Source: Anaerolineae bacterium | GTDB lineage: Bacteria; Chloroflexota; Anaerolineae; Aggregatilineales; Phototrophicaceae | DNA length: 64,000 nt | Direction: 5' to 3' | Assembly: GCA_022843745.1 (NCBI GenBank) | Contig: JALHNB010000010.1 | Location: 1-64,000, forward strand | Part shown: piece by piece, positions 8,581-17,648 of the stretch | Layout of the letters: every line of letters starts with the position of its first letter | How positions within the stretch are numbered: the stretch's first letter is position 1 | Notes under the pieces: model-generated | Told to the model about the DNA's origin: nothing | Seen by the model: the letters and a program-made list of their open reading frames with translations, nothing else | The model's database searches: none | Made by a program: the position numbers and the translations under genes

Positions 8581-8727
8581 ATGCCAGATACACAGGCTTA
8601 TCTGATATTGGGCTTGGCGGTCACTTTCGCAATTATGGCGCTTCTGATCGGCAGCATGGTCATCCGCCATCGTAATCTGCTGAAGGACATCGAACTGCTT
8701 GAACAGCTTAAAGACGATAACAACTAG
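8581..8727 (+). CDS. ccmD: Small CcmD-like membrane protein
   Basis: A 48-residue ORF starting ATG with an AAGGA site about 9 bases upstream. It encodes one membrane helix (about residues 6-28, rich in Leu, Ile, Ala, Met) and a short charged C-terminal tail (RHRNLLKDIELLEQLKDD). CcmD is a small single-helix protein that holds CcmABC and CcmE together, and it normally follows ccmC, as here. The sequence itself is too short for certain recognition; the call rests on size, topology and position. Confidence 0.7.
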   Translation: MPDTQAYLILGLAVTFAIMALLIGSMVIRHRNLLKDIELLEQLKDDNN

Positions 8728-8737
8728 AAGCAGCTAT

Positions 8738-9688
8738 TTAAGTTAACGTTTTGAGTTGAGTCAAGGCATCTTCGAGTATGATATCTTCAACGGGCAACGG
8801 CACATCTTTATCAAGATCAACGCCGCTGCCCGCTGCTTTTAGCACCGCCAACATTCGCGCGGTGATGCGAGTCTGATTGTCACGGCTGTAGCGGTTAAAA
8901 TTTAAGGGTAGCTGTCGATAATCCACTAATTCAATTCCGTAAAACAAGTCCTCGAATGTACGTTGATAGGGTAAGTTGAAATCGAATTTCAAAATATCCT
9001 CAGCGTTAAGTGGAATTTCAATCGTTGGTATTGGTTCATCCACGTCAAATTCAATGGGGTAAACAAGCCCTTCCAGAAAAGCTGGTCGTGGGTCGATAAC
9101 GACAATCCGATAAGCCTTTTTTGAAGCCATTCGCCCGAAGGTTGGCGGCGAAGCATCAAGATAATCCAATTCTACAAAAACAATGCCACTTTGCAGAATC
9201 TTATAGCGCTTGGTGCGGTACGCAGACGCATCCTGACCGCCCGGTTTATTTGAAGGTGAGAGCAGTTCGATCCAACCGACTGGCTCGCCCCGATCACGAG
9301 GATTTGTCGTGTATTCATAGATACCAATCGCGCGATAAGGCGATAACTCTTCCTCAATGTCGATTACGTCTGGTATCGCCAGGACTTGCTGTGCAGAGAT
9401 TCGCGATGATTTTGGGGTGGTGCGTTGCAACACACGCTCCGAGTCGGTATCCAGGATCATTACATCAGATTCGGGCCTGCCCGCAGCCTCATCATAGCGA
9501 CGTATTTGAAGGGAATTTTCGACTTCAGCAGTATATCCCATTGGCAGAAGTTTGGATTTGAGGGCAGAGGTCAGGTAAACAATGTGACTGCTGTGGAAAC
9601 TGTCCCAACCGCCTTCATGTTGCATATAGCTGTGCAAATGGGCGTTGATACCGTGATATTGATTTTTAATCGTATGAACAGCAGCCAT
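8738..9688 (-). CDS. DUF4058 family protein
   Basis: A 316-residue soluble protein of the DUF4058 family, common in cyanobacteria and Chloroflexota and of unknown function. The family hallmarks are visible: NQYHGINAHLHSYMQ, GGWDSFHSSHIVYLTSAL and SLQIRRYDE near the N-terminus, then EYTTNPRDRGEPVGWIELLSPSNKPG in the middle, which recalls a restriction-nuclease-like core (E...ExK-like spacing), though I cannot show activity. It is convergent with the ccm cluster, ending 10 bases after the ccmD-like gene. No partner gene is evident. Confidence 0.85.
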   Translation of the reverse strand: MAAVHTIKNQYHGINAHLHSYMQHEGGWDSFHSSHIVYLTSALKSKLLPMGYTAEVENSLQIRRYDEAAGRPESDVMILDTDSERVLQRTTPKSSRISAQQVLAIPDVIDIEEELSPYRAIGIYEYTTNPRDRGEPVGWIELLSPSNKPGGQDASAYRTKRYKILQSGIVFVELDYLDASPPTFGRMASKKAYRIVVIDPRPAFLEGLVYPIEFDVDEPIPTIEIPLNAEDILKFDFNLPYQRTFEDLFYGIELVDYRQLPLNFNRYSRDNQTRITARMLAVLKAAGSGVDLDKDVPLPVEDIILEDALTQLKTLT

Positions 9689-9788
9689 AATCTCATACTC
9701 ACCCTATCTGATGAATTCTATTTTATCATGTTTAAATCATCCTCTCTCATCCTTTCTTGATTGCCTCATGATCGCTATACTTTGGTGC

Positions 9789-11096
9789 ATGTTCAAATTA
9801 TCTTATCTGCTCTCATTAATTTTATTGATGATTTCAGCTTGCCAGCCTGAGCCATCGGCAAGTAACGGGCCAACCGCCATCCCGTTTCCGACGATGACAC
9901 CAGGACGAACGGTGCGCGGTGTGCTGCCGACGGTGGTCGCGCTTTCGCTGAATGGCTCGAATCTGGCGAATCCAGCAACAGCCGTTGCGTTGGCGAACCG
10001 TCCGACTGCGACGCCGAATACGGCTGCGTGCCCGCCCATTGGAAGCCCAAATCTGGCCGCGCCGCCCGCGACAGGGCGTGAAATGAGCGCGGAAATGGCT
10101 CGTTTTCTGGCAGATGGTGGTGCGCCTGCCACGCTGGAAAGCCGCCTGCGAAGCGATTGGGGTGTGTTGGGGGATACAGGATTCGTCCGCGCCGATCTTG
10201 ACCTCACGGGGGAAGGTACGCCGGATGTCATGGTCAGCTTTAACGCGCCTGATGATGGCGGGACTCTGCTCATTCTGGGATGCGCGGATGGTCGCTACCG
10301 AATCCAGTATCAGGGCGGACTTGGTGGCGGCCTGCCGCAGATCATCCAGGCGGGTGATATGAATCAGGATTTGCGTCCCGATGTGCTGTTTACCAGCCAG
10401 ACCTGCGTCGATGAAGCATGTGAATATCGAACGCAGCTTGTCACCTGGGACGCGCAGGAAGGCCGCTTTATCGGCTTCATCGACGGCATCATCGACAGTC
10501 CCGAAATCCCCACGATTCTTGACATCGACAATGACCGTGTGACCGAAATTGTCGTCCGCCAGACCAGCCGGGGAACATCCGAGACTGGCCCGTTACGCAC
10601 GGGTGTGACGATTTACGACTGGAATGGACTGAATTACACACGCTCGATCACCCAGCTTGACCCGCCCTATTTCCGTATCCAGGTTATTCAGGAAGCGGAT
10701 CGCAATTTAATGCGCCTGAATGTAAATGAGTCGATACCTGCTTACGAATCCGCGCTGAACAACACATCGCTGGCGAATTGGTATAACGACGATTCGGCAG
10801 TTTTGAACAGCTATACGCTTTATCGGCTGATGACAGCCTACGCTTTTACGGAAGATCAACGGCTTCTTTCGACCTATCAGGCGCTGACGCAAAATTATCC
10901 CGACCCGGCAACCGCGCCTGTTTACGTCACAATGGGCGTTACCTTCTGGAATGCGCTGCAAGTGACCAATAATCTGCGTAGCGCCTGTCTGGAAGTTCAG
11001 GATATAATCGCTGCGCGACCTGAAGCCCTCGGTTTACTCAATCGATACGGCGACAGCAGTCCAACTTATACTGGAAATGATCTTTGTCCATTCTGA
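9789..11096 (+). CDS. Lipoprotein with calcium-binding-like (FG-GAP/VCBS) repeats
   Basis: Not a family I can name. The ATG at 9789 gives a compact signal peptide ending in a lipobox (MISAC, Cys18); upstream ATGs at 9711 and 9768 would add an implausible leader. A Thr/Pro/Ala-rich linker covers about residues 20-85. The core has repeated Asp-rich turns, ADLDLTGEGTPDVMVSF, AGDMNQDLRPDVLFTS and LDIDNDRVTEIVVR, like FG-GAP or dockerin-type calcium sites of beta-propellers. The last 100 residues are helical (YRLMTAYAF, VTFWNALQV). 435 residues. Probably a surface lipoprotein. Upstream ribosome-binding signal is weak. Confidence 0.7.
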   Translation: MFKLSYLLSLILLMISACQPEPSASNGPTAIPFPTMTPGRTVRGVLPTVVALSLNGSNLANPATAVALANRPTATPNTAACPPIGSPNLAAPPATGREMSAEMARFLADGGAPATLESRLRSDWGVLGDTGFVRADLDLTGEGTPDVMVSFNAPDDGGTLLILGCADGRYRIQYQGGLGGGLPQIIQAGDMNQDLRPDVLFTSQTCVDEACEYRTQLVTWDAQEGRFIGFIDGIIDSPEIPTILDIDNDRVTEIVVRQTSRGTSETGPLRTGVTIYDWNGLNYTRSITQLDPPYFRIQVIQEADRNLMRLNVNESIPAYESALNNTSLANWYNDDSAVLNSYTLYRLMTAYAFTEDQRLLSTYQALTQNYPDPATAPVYVTMGVTFWNALQVTNNLRSACLEVQDIIAARPEALGLLNRYGDSSPTYTGNDLCPF

Positions 11097-11101
11097 GTAG
11101 T

Positions 11102-11139
11102 CAGCTTGACCGTTTGCGCTTGCTGACCCGCTAAAAGCA
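11102..11139. repeat. Short GCTGA-type intergenic repeat, copy 1
   Basis: The stretch between the lipoprotein and peptidase genes has TCAGCTTGACCG and GCTGACCCGCTAAA. The second string recurs at about 27606-27620 together with GCTT(G/A)TCAGCCAGTC units, so the two sites belong to one low-complexity repeat family. Confidence 0.5.
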
Positions 11140-11163
11140 TCTATATACATCTAGAGGATACGC

Positions 11164-12315
11164 ATGTCAGAACTATTCACCTACTTCCAAAGTCAACGTC
11201 AGGCGATGATTGACCTTCTCACAACGCTGGTCAATTTTGAGACGCCCACCACCAGCAAGGCCGATGTCGATAAAATGGGCGCGTTTATGCACGAGCAGTT
11301 CACCGCGCTCAAGGCCTCGTCGGTGACGCGCATTCCACAAACCGCAGTCGGCGACTTCTTGCTGGCAAAATGGAATGAGGACGCGCCGGGAAAACCGCTG
11401 ATGTTCCTGATTCACATTGATACCGTGTGGCCGATTGGCACACTGGCAGGCCGCCCGCCGACGATCACCGACGATGGAAAATTATTCGGCCCCGGCGCGA
11501 TTGATATGAAAGGCGGCATCACGATTGCCTTGACCGCGATACGTGGCTTGATTGAACTGGGTGAAATGCCCCATCGCCCGATCTGGATTTTGATGACTTC
11601 GGATGAAGAAGTCGGCAGTGTTCACTCGCAGCATGTCATTGAAGAACTTGCGCCGCAGTGCGGTTTGGTGATGGTCATGGAGCCAGCCACACCCAGCGAA
11701 GCGCTCAAAACCTGGCGCAAAGGCGTGGCGGATTACACTGTCAAAGTTGAAGGTCGCGCTTCACACGCAGGGAACGCGCCGGAACAGGGCATCAACGCCG
11801 TCGTCGAACTGGCGCAGCAGACCCTTAAGCTGAACAGCTTTAACGACCTCAAAAATGGCACGTCTGTCTCGGTGAATATGGTCAAAGGTGGCATCGCGAC
11901 CAACGTAATCGCGCCACACGCCGAAGCGGAAGTCGATGTGCGTACCCTGACGGTTGCCGCATTTGACGAACTGAACGAACGGATTCTCGGCCTCGAACCG
12001 TTCCTCCCCGGCGCAAAGGTGTCTGTCACCTTCGATCATGGGCGTGGGCCGATGGAACGCAATGAGAAAATGATTCAGGATTTTGCGCAGGCCAAAGCGA
12101 TTGCCACGAAATATGGCCTCTCCATTCACGAAGATGGCAGCGGCGGCGGCTCGGATGGCAATTTCACGGCCTATCTGGGCATTTCGACACTCGACGGCCT
12201 GGGGCCGCAGGGTGAAGGGCTGCACGCTGTCCACGAACATGTCGTGATCAACAGTCTGCCACGCCGCGCGACTCTCATCGCCGGAATGCTCAAAGACTGG
12301 AAATTCGAAGACTAA
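11164..12315 (+). CDS. M20 family metallopeptidase (carboxypeptidase G2-like)
   Basis: Zinc-dependent amidohydrolase or dipeptidase, 383 residues. Expected metal ligands and catalytic residues are in order: His84 and Asp86 (FLIHIDTVWP), Asp114 (GPGAIDMKGG), Glu148/149 (TSDEEVGS), Glu173 (VMEPA) and a C-terminal His (GLHAVHEHV). The dimerisation domain (about residues 190-300) has the usual GRASHAGNAPEQGINAV insert. Closest in style to glutamate carboxypeptidase / CPG2 and other M20A members; substrate cannot be read from sequence. AGAGGA precedes the ATG, and a strong terminator follows. Confidence 0.92.
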   Translation: MSELFTYFQSQRQAMIDLLTTLVNFETPTTSKADVDKMGAFMHEQFTALKASSVTRIPQTAVGDFLLAKWNEDAPGKPLMFLIHIDTVWPIGTLAGRPPTITDDGKLFGPGAIDMKGGITIALTAIRGLIELGEMPHRPIWILMTSDEEVGSVHSQHVIEELAPQCGLVMVMEPATPSEALKTWRKGVADYTVKVEGRASHAGNAPEQGINAVVELAQQTLKLNSFNDLKNGTSVSVNMVKGGIATNVIAPHAEAEVDVRTLTVAAFDELNERILGLEPFLPGAKVSVTFDHGRGPMERNEKMIQDFAQAKAIATKYGLSIHEDGSGGGSDGNFTAYLGISTLDGLGPQGEGLHAVHEHVVINSLPRRATLIAGMLKDWKFED

Positions 12316-12316
12316 C

Positions 12317-12356
12317 GATCAAAAAGGGCTGGTCATCGCGATCAGCCCTTTTTGAT
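12317..12356 (+). terminator. Rho-independent terminator after the M20 peptidase
   Basis: Stem AAAAAGGGCTG / CAGCCCTTTTT with a GATC..GATC extension around the CATCGC loop, ending in a T-run. The A-run on the other side makes it usable in both directions; the gene at 12383-13684 ends towards it from the other strand. Confidence 0.8.
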
Positions 12357-12382
12357 TTCCTATCCGTAAAATTTGCTAATAA

Positions 12383-13684
12383 TTATTCTCTGGATCGGTC
12401 AATTTTGAATCTGTCGTAAGTAGCGAGCAACTCTTCCCGCGTAACCACATTCCGCAGCGCGATAATCGCTTCCTGAATTGACGCACTATCATCGAAAATG
12501 CCTTGCACCGCTGCGCCGATGGGATCAGCGCCGCCTGTCCCGGCCATGCCACTGCCGGATTGATAGCCACCGTAAAACGCGAAAAATGCCTGATTAATTT
12601 TGCGAATCAGATAGCCATGATCGTAAAAAAATTCGCGCCGTTCTTCCATATAGGCTTCCGCTTCTTCGATCTTACCCTGCGCTATGAGGTCATCGGCCCC
12701 CCGGCGTGTGATGTCCATCTCGCGGCCAAAATCAAACGCATTAGGGTCAGGCGGTGGAGGCGCTTGGTCATGCGAAGCAGGTGGTGTCGGTGGTGGGGCA
12801 AGTTCTGGATAATAGCGCTGCAAAACCAGTGGCGCGAGCTTTTGACCAAAAACGCTGGCTGTTGTTTCGTTGATGATGCGCGTTTCCCCGGCAAAGTCGT
12901 AATTCAACCCCAATGGGAAGGCGAACAAATAGTGATGCAGCCACTCATGCGCGAATACATCCACAGCGCGTGGGATCGACGGCGTTTCCAGGATCATCGC
13001 CGGGAATAATGCGATGCCACCGAGAGGCACGATTAGCGATGAGACATTTTCCTGCTGGTCAATACGCGATTCAATCGCCGCGATCTGGTCAATTGGAAGG
13101 GGAATGATATTGATCGAAACGTCAAAGCGGATTTCATCGCGCGGCGAAACGATTACCAGATTGGGGACTTGGGTGAAGCGCATCGAGATCGGCGGTAGAA
13201 GCTGTCCCAATGTACCAAAACCTTCTTCGATCAGAACAGATGCGACCTGGCCCTCCAGAATACTCTCCGCCAGCGTTTGTCGAGCGCTTAAATCCGCTCG
13301 CAGTTGGTCACGTCGCGCCCGCAGGTCTGTCGATGCCGCTTCAGGGTCGGTCACAGTGGGATCGGTAAAAATCGCGCTGACCTGACTTTCGAGACTCTGT
13401 GTTTCAGCCAGATCAGCCATATAATCGCGCACATACTGGCTGCGGTCATCCTCGTTCATAAAAGGTTGAAGGCCAAATAATGTTTGACCAGCCTTCGTGA
13501 TGAGCGCATTGACTTCCCAAGCGACATAATCAAATTGATAATCGCGTACCGTCAGCGCGACGGCATTCCATTGCAACCCTAGCGGCAGTGTCGAATACTG
13601 TAAGCCAAATAACAGCAGCATCAGCAGCAGAAAATAACCCAACAGCCGCCGAAAAAAACGCAAACTACGATAAAACACAGTCAC
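12383..13684 (-). CDS. Membrane-anchored HExxH metallopeptidase-like protein
   Basis: A 433-residue protein starting GTG, with one N-terminal membrane helix (about residues 12-34) and an otherwise extracytoplasmic body. The segment VFAHEWLHHYLF (residues 243-254) is an HExxH zinc-peptidase motif, and Glu273 in RIINETTAS, 23 residues after the second histidine, is placed like the third ligand of gluzincins. A helical region (about 80-150) precedes it, and Pro/Ala-rich and acidic helical segments follow. I do not recognise a named family. It follows the ABC-2 transporter genes on the same strand after a 157-base gap that holds two dispersed palindromes, so co-transcription is uncertain. Confidence 0.65.
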   Translation of the reverse strand: MTVFYRSLRFFRRLLGYFLLLMLLLFGLQYSTLPLGLQWNAVALTVRDYQFDYVAWEVNALITKAGQTLFGLQPFMNEDDRSQYVRDYMADLAETQSLESQVSAIFTDPTVTDPEAASTDLRARRDQLRADLSARQTLAESILEGQVASVLIEEGFGTLGQLLPPISMRFTQVPNLVIVSPRDEIRFDVSINIIPLPIDQIAAIESRIDQQENVSSLIVPLGGIALFPAMILETPSIPRAVDVFAHEWLHHYLFAFPLGLNYDFAGETRIINETTASVFGQKLAPLVLQRYYPELAPPPTPPASHDQAPPPPDPNAFDFGREMDITRRGADDLIAQGKIEEAEAYMEERREFFYDHGYLIRKINQAFFAFYGGYQSGSGMAGTGGADPIGAAVQGIFDDSASIQEAIIALRNVVTREELLATYDRFKIDRSRE

Positions 13685-13717
13685 TACACTATTTACTCCG
13701 CGTCATAAACATGCGCA

Positions 13718-13745
13718 GGGGCGACCCGCCGGGTCGCCCCTACAA
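13718..13745. repeat. Dispersed palindrome, GCCCCTACA family
   Basis: Arms GGGGCGACCCG (13718-13728) and CGGGTCGCCCC (13730-13740) around a single C, followed by TACAA. A sister copy lies 50 bases away. Confidence 0.85.
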
Positions 13746-13794
13746 ATATCAATTTTATCGATAACAAGATGGTATTTCAAAGTTTTCCGCAGGA

Positions 13795-13818
13795 CAGGTC
13801 TCAGACCTGCCCCTACAA
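13795..13818. repeat. Dispersed palindrome, GCCCCTACA family
   Basis: CAGGTC-TCA-GACCTG followed by CCCCTACAA. It matches the copy inside asnB (59450-59473) except for one compensating pair in the stem (CAGGTC/GACCTG here, CGGGTC/GACCCG there), which argues that the hairpin itself is conserved. Confidence 0.85.
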
Positions 13819-13841
13819 CCTCAAAAGCATGTCATTGATGG

Positions 13842-15080
13842 TTATTCGTATTTGAAACGCCGGACAGCGATTATGAAACACACCGCCGTAATTGCCAGCA
13901 GCACCAGCATCGGAGGGATGACATCCTGAACGCCGCCACCGTGAAAGATCACCGTCTGAAAGCCTTCCATCGCCCAGGCAATCGGCGATATATGCCCGAC
14001 GACCTGCATCCATTGGGGCATGATTTCCAAAGGCCACCATGCACCACCCAACGGCGCTAAAGTGAGGATGACAAGGTTCAGGATGGCACCTGCTTGCTGA
14101 TCGGTAGTGACAATCGTCGCGAGGAGCAGCGACATGGCAGTTGCGCAGAGCGTGAACACCACCATCACCAGCAGGATTGCCAACGGCGAATCGCCATAAC
14201 GAACGCCCAGCATGAAGCCAAAGGCAAAAAGCACCGCGTACTGGATCATCCCCGTGACGAAACGCGCCAGCATCTTTCCGCCGATGACCTGCCCGCGCGA
14301 AACTGGCATCATGATGAGCCGTTGCAGCGTCCACTGTTTGCGCTCGGTGATGAGGATAATCGCGCCGACCAAAACGTTTGCCATCACATACATGGTCGCG
14401 ATTCCCGGAATGGATTGGCTGAAGCCTGATGTTTGCTGACGTGCGCTTTCGCTGTATTGGACGGCGGGTGGCAGCGCCGTCCAGATGACCGTCGCGCGAT
14501 CATAGATGGCTTTTTCGAACGCCGCTTGGTCAGCATCATCGGCAAATCTGAAGTCAGGGCCGGAATTTTCAAACACATTCACGCCAACATTCGCTGCAAC
14601 AACCGCGCCACTGACACGCTGCACGACTGCCTGCACCGCACTTAAAACTGCGCTGGTCTGCCCCAACCCTTCTTCCGAGCGATAGATAATCGCAGTTGAA
14701 TCGCCTGCCAATGCCTGCGTGCTGAATCCAGCAGGAATCTCGATAATCGCGCTGGTGATGCCGTCGGTCAGCCGCGTTTGCGCTTGTTCTTCCGTCAATT
14801 CGCTGCCATCAAGCCTGCACAGATCAGCATCCGCCGGACATAAAACCAGATTGCTATCGGTTGCGCGTAAATCGGTCAGAAATTGTGCTGCCAATTCGCC
14901 GCTGTCGTTATCGAAAATATCGATAAGTAACGGCACAGGGTCGCCCGCGCCGAAGCCGCCATTCGCAAGGCCGATGAAAAAGGCGATGGCAACTGGGATC
15001 GCGACGATTTGAACCCAGATACCCCGATCCGCAAACATCACGCGCAGATCATTTATGGCGATACTCAGTAATTTGATCAT
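13842..15080 (-). CDS. ABC-2 type transporter permease
   Basis: Membrane subunit of an ABC exporter, 412 residues. One helix at residues about 23-42, a large extracytoplasmic loop to about residue 215, then five helices. The block MYVMANVLVGAIILITERKQWTLQRLIMMPVSRGQVIGGK is characteristic of ABC-2 permeases. It is the third gene of an ATPase-permease-permease unit, starting 10 bases after the preceding permease, to which it is related in layout. Substrate is unknown; exporters of this YhgE/DrrB-like type move drugs, lipids or polysaccharide precursors. Confidence 0.88.
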   Translation of the reverse strand: MIKLLSIAINDLRVMFADRGIWVQIVAIPVAIAFFIGLANGGFGAGDPVPLLIDIFDNDSGELAAQFLTDLRATDSNLVLCPADADLCRLDGSELTEEQAQTRLTDGITSAIIEIPAGFSTQALAGDSTAIIYRSEEGLGQTSAVLSAVQAVVQRVSGAVVAANVGVNVFENSGPDFRFADDADQAAFEKAIYDRATVIWTALPPAVQYSESARQQTSGFSQSIPGIATMYVMANVLVGAIILITERKQWTLQRLIMMPVSRGQVIGGKMLARFVTGMIQYAVLFAFGFMLGVRYGDSPLAILLVMVVFTLCATAMSLLLATIVTTDQQAGAILNLVILTLAPLGGAWWPLEIMPQWMQVVGHISPIAWAMEGFQTVIFHGGGVQDVIPPMLVLLAITAVCFIIAVRRFKYE

Positions 15081-15090
15081 GAATAGCTCC

Positions 15091-16449
15091 TTAAATGTCC
15101 TGCCGACGGTTAAAGACCCATAAGCTGATTGCGAACAACAAGGTGCCGATCAGTGTCAGAAAGATAACATTCACTCCAATATCGCCATTGCCAGCCGCGA
15201 GCTTGCTAAAGGCTTCTGATCCCCAGCGGACAATCGAAAAATAGGTGATGAATTCAAAGCTGCCAAGCGCCTGCACCTGGAAAAACGCGCCGCCGAGCAT
15301 ACCCATCAGAATGCTGATAATGCTGCCGATGATGTTCGCCTGCTCAGCCGTTTTGCCCACTGCCGCTGTTATCATGCCCACGCCGGAGGCCGCCAGCGCA
15401 GTAGCCAGCAGCAGCACGATCAGCGCGATCCAGTTGGTACCCCATAAGAAGGTGAGCTGCCCTTCGATAAAACTGTTGATAATCGTAAAACCGATAAATA
15501 AGAAGACGAGCTGCACCAAAACGGTTGTGAACGTACCGACAAGCTTGCCCAACAAAATGACGACTCGCGGTGTTGGCGACACGATCATGCGCTGTAATGT
15601 CCAGTTGCGGCGATCTTCGAGGATGCTGGTTGCGCCACCATTGGCGGTGAACAGGGCGAAGAAAACCGCTTGCGCAGAGCCAATCGCGACCAGCACATTA
15701 AAATCGACTTGCTCTCCAGCGATGCTCTGCTGTTCAATTCTGATATTATTCATCACGCCCGTGAAGGCACAGGCAAAATTGGGCTGAAAATCGCTACCAG
15801 CAGTCGCGAACTGTAAGCCGAAAATGGGGTCTGCCTGCGCACGTGCGATCATAGTGTCAATCGTCGCCGCGACGGTGATCTGCCCGGTAAGAAGCCGATT
15901 GGTGATGCTTTCAACAATGCTGTGAATCACGCCCGGTGTAATAGTACGCCCGCTGTCACCATACACTTCGATGGGTGTCGGGTTGATTTCCTGATGTTCC
16001 TGCGAATAAGTCGTGCTTTGGGTAAAGTCAGCCGGAATAATGATTGCCGCTGCATAATCTCCTGCGTCAACCCCGGCGCGTGCTTCTGCCGGGTCATCCA
16101 GCAAAACGGCATCGGTGAGGTCAAAAAGCGATGTTTGGGCACCGCTGGTATCCGAAACCGTCACGTCGCAGGTTTGCTGTGACACCTCACCAGAGGTTTC
16201 AGCCGCACCAGGCACAAAAGCATTCACAAAAATTTGCCCGCTGTTCAGGCCGTCCGCGCCTTCATCGAGATTCACGATGGCAACAGGAATATTTTCTATG
16301 GTTGGGCTTCCGCCGCTGCCAAACGCTAGCGAAATGATCGTCGCCACGATCAACGGCGCAGCAAACATAATCGCTAGCAGGCTCGGCTGTGTAAAGGTCG
16401 AATAGAGTTCGCGGTAAGCGATTGTCCAGATTTTACGAAGATTTTCCAT
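15091..16449 (-). CDS. ABC-2 type transporter permease
   Basis: 452-residue membrane protein with the same plan as the following gene: helix near residues 20-42, a large external loop (about 45-240) and a C-terminal bundle. The motif SILEDRRNWTLQRMIVSPTPRVVILLGK marks the coupling region facing the ATPase. The gene starts 4 bases after the ATPase stop, so ATPase and both permeases form one operon. The two permeases are probably a heterodimer. Confidence 0.88.
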   Translation of the reverse strand: MENLRKIWTIAYRELYSTFTQPSLLAIMFAAPLIVATIISLAFGSGGSPTIENIPVAIVNLDEGADGLNSGQIFVNAFVPGAAETSGEVSQQTCDVTVSDTSGAQTSLFDLTDAVLLDDPAEARAGVDAGDYAAAIIIPADFTQSTTYSQEHQEINPTPIEVYGDSGRTITPGVIHSIVESITNRLLTGQITVAATIDTMIARAQADPIFGLQFATAGSDFQPNFACAFTGVMNNIRIEQQSIAGEQVDFNVLVAIGSAQAVFFALFTANGGATSILEDRRNWTLQRMIVSPTPRVVILLGKLVGTFTTVLVQLVFLFIGFTIINSFIEGQLTFLWGTNWIALIVLLLATALAASGVGMITAAVGKTAEQANIIGSIISILMGMLGGAFFQVQALGSFEFITYFSIVRWGSEAFSKLAAGNGDIGVNVIFLTLIGTLLFAISLWVFNRRQDI

Positions 16450-16453
16450 CGGC

Positions 16454-17446
16454 TTAATCCCTTAACGCGCGCCCGGTCATATGCAGGAAGACCGCTTCAA
16501 GATCAGGCTCACGCACCTCCACCGACATAATTTCCAGCGCGGCTTCGTTCGCGATCTGGATCAGGTGAGGCAGCGCTTTCCGCCCACGTTTGGCATAGAC
16601 GATGACTTCGCCGCTGGTTTGATCGCCTGTTTCGCCGGGTGGTTCGAATGCCGCGCGTGTAACCCCCTGAATTTCTTTGGGGATGCGCTCAATCAGGCTT
16701 GTGTCGATGGTTTGTTCGCCAATTTTCAGCACCAGTTGATCTTCTTCGCCGACTTGCTGAATCAACTCGCCAACCGTACCCATCGCGATAATTTCGCCAT
16801 GATCGATGATGCCGACACGATCACTCAATTCCTGCGATTCTTCCATCAGATGGGTGGTATAAAGCACAGTCATCTTATACTCATCACGCAATCGTAGAAC
16901 GGTGTCGAGGATTCGCCGCCGATTTTGTGGGTCGATGCCGACGGTTGGCTCGTCCATATAAATCAACTGTGGCCTATGCAGCAGCCCGACGCCAATATTG
17001 ACCCGGCGTTTCATGCCGCCGGAGAAAGTATCCACTTTGTCTTTCTGGCGATCCTTCAGGTCGATCAGATCGAGAACTTCGTCGATACGTTTGTTCAGCT
17101 CTGCGCCGCCCATGCCATACATGCGCCCGAAAAAGTTCAGATTCTGCCGCGCCGAAAGCGTCGGATAAAGCGCGATTTCCTGCGGCACAACGCCCATGAG
17201 CCGCTTGGCTTCCATCGGCTGCTTCGTAATTGAAAAGCCACCGATTCTGGCATCCCCGCTGGTCGGCGTGAGTAAGCCGCTAATCATCGAAATGGTCGTT
17301 GTCTTGCCAGCGCCGTTTGGCCCCAACAGACTGAAAATTTCGCCTTTTTGAATATCGAGGTTAACGCCTTTAACCGCCTGAACTTCGGTGCCGTCTTTTC
17401 GCTTAAAGTTTTTGACTAACCCGCGTGCTTCAACGAGTGTTTCCAT
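16454..17446 (-). CDS. ABC transporter ATP-binding protein (DrrA-like)
   Basis: 330 residues: Walker A GPNGAGKTT, signature FSGGMKRRVNIGVGL, Walker B LIYMDEPTVGID and switch TTHLMEES, followed by a C-terminal extension of about 100 residues ending in VEVREPDLEAVFLHMTGRALRD, which is typical of DrrA/CcmA-type exporter ATPases. First gene of the exporter operon. The 200 bases upstream, towards the HNH gene, must contain its promoter; I see no convincing hexamers there. Confidence 0.92.
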   Translation of the reverse strand: METLVEARGLVKNFKRKDGTEVQAVKGVNLDIQKGEIFSLLGPNGAGKTTTISMISGLLTPTSGDARIGGFSITKQPMEAKRLMGVVPQEIALYPTLSARQNLNFFGRMYGMGGAELNKRIDEVLDLIDLKDRQKDKVDTFSGGMKRRVNIGVGLLHRPQLIYMDEPTVGIDPQNRRRILDTVLRLRDEYKMTVLYTTHLMEESQELSDRVGIIDHGEIIAMGTVGELIQQVGEEDQLVLKIGEQTIDTSLIERIPKEIQGVTRAAFEPPGETGDQTSGEVIVYAKRGRKALPHLIQIANEAALEIMSVEVREPDLEAVFLHMTGRALRD

Positions 17447-17615
17447 AACAAATATGCCCCCAGATGTGGTATGAACTGCGACCAGTGTGGATACCCCGCC
17501 GCTACAATTCTAATACGCGATTCGCCAGGAAATGTTGCAAAGACGTAAAAATTGAAAACGTAATGAAACCCTATCAGCCGATAATTCATGACTGGGGAAA
17601 ATACACGAGGACTAT

Positions 17616-17645
17616 AAATAAAAACAGAGGCTGCGTAGCCTCTGT
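17616..17645 (-). terminator. Rho-independent terminator after the HNH gene
   Basis: On the minus strand, ACAGAGGCT-ACGC-AGCCTCTGT is followed by TTTTTATTTATAG. It starts 4 bases past the stop codon of the HNH endonuclease gene. Confidence 0.88.
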
Positions 17646-17648
17646 CAG

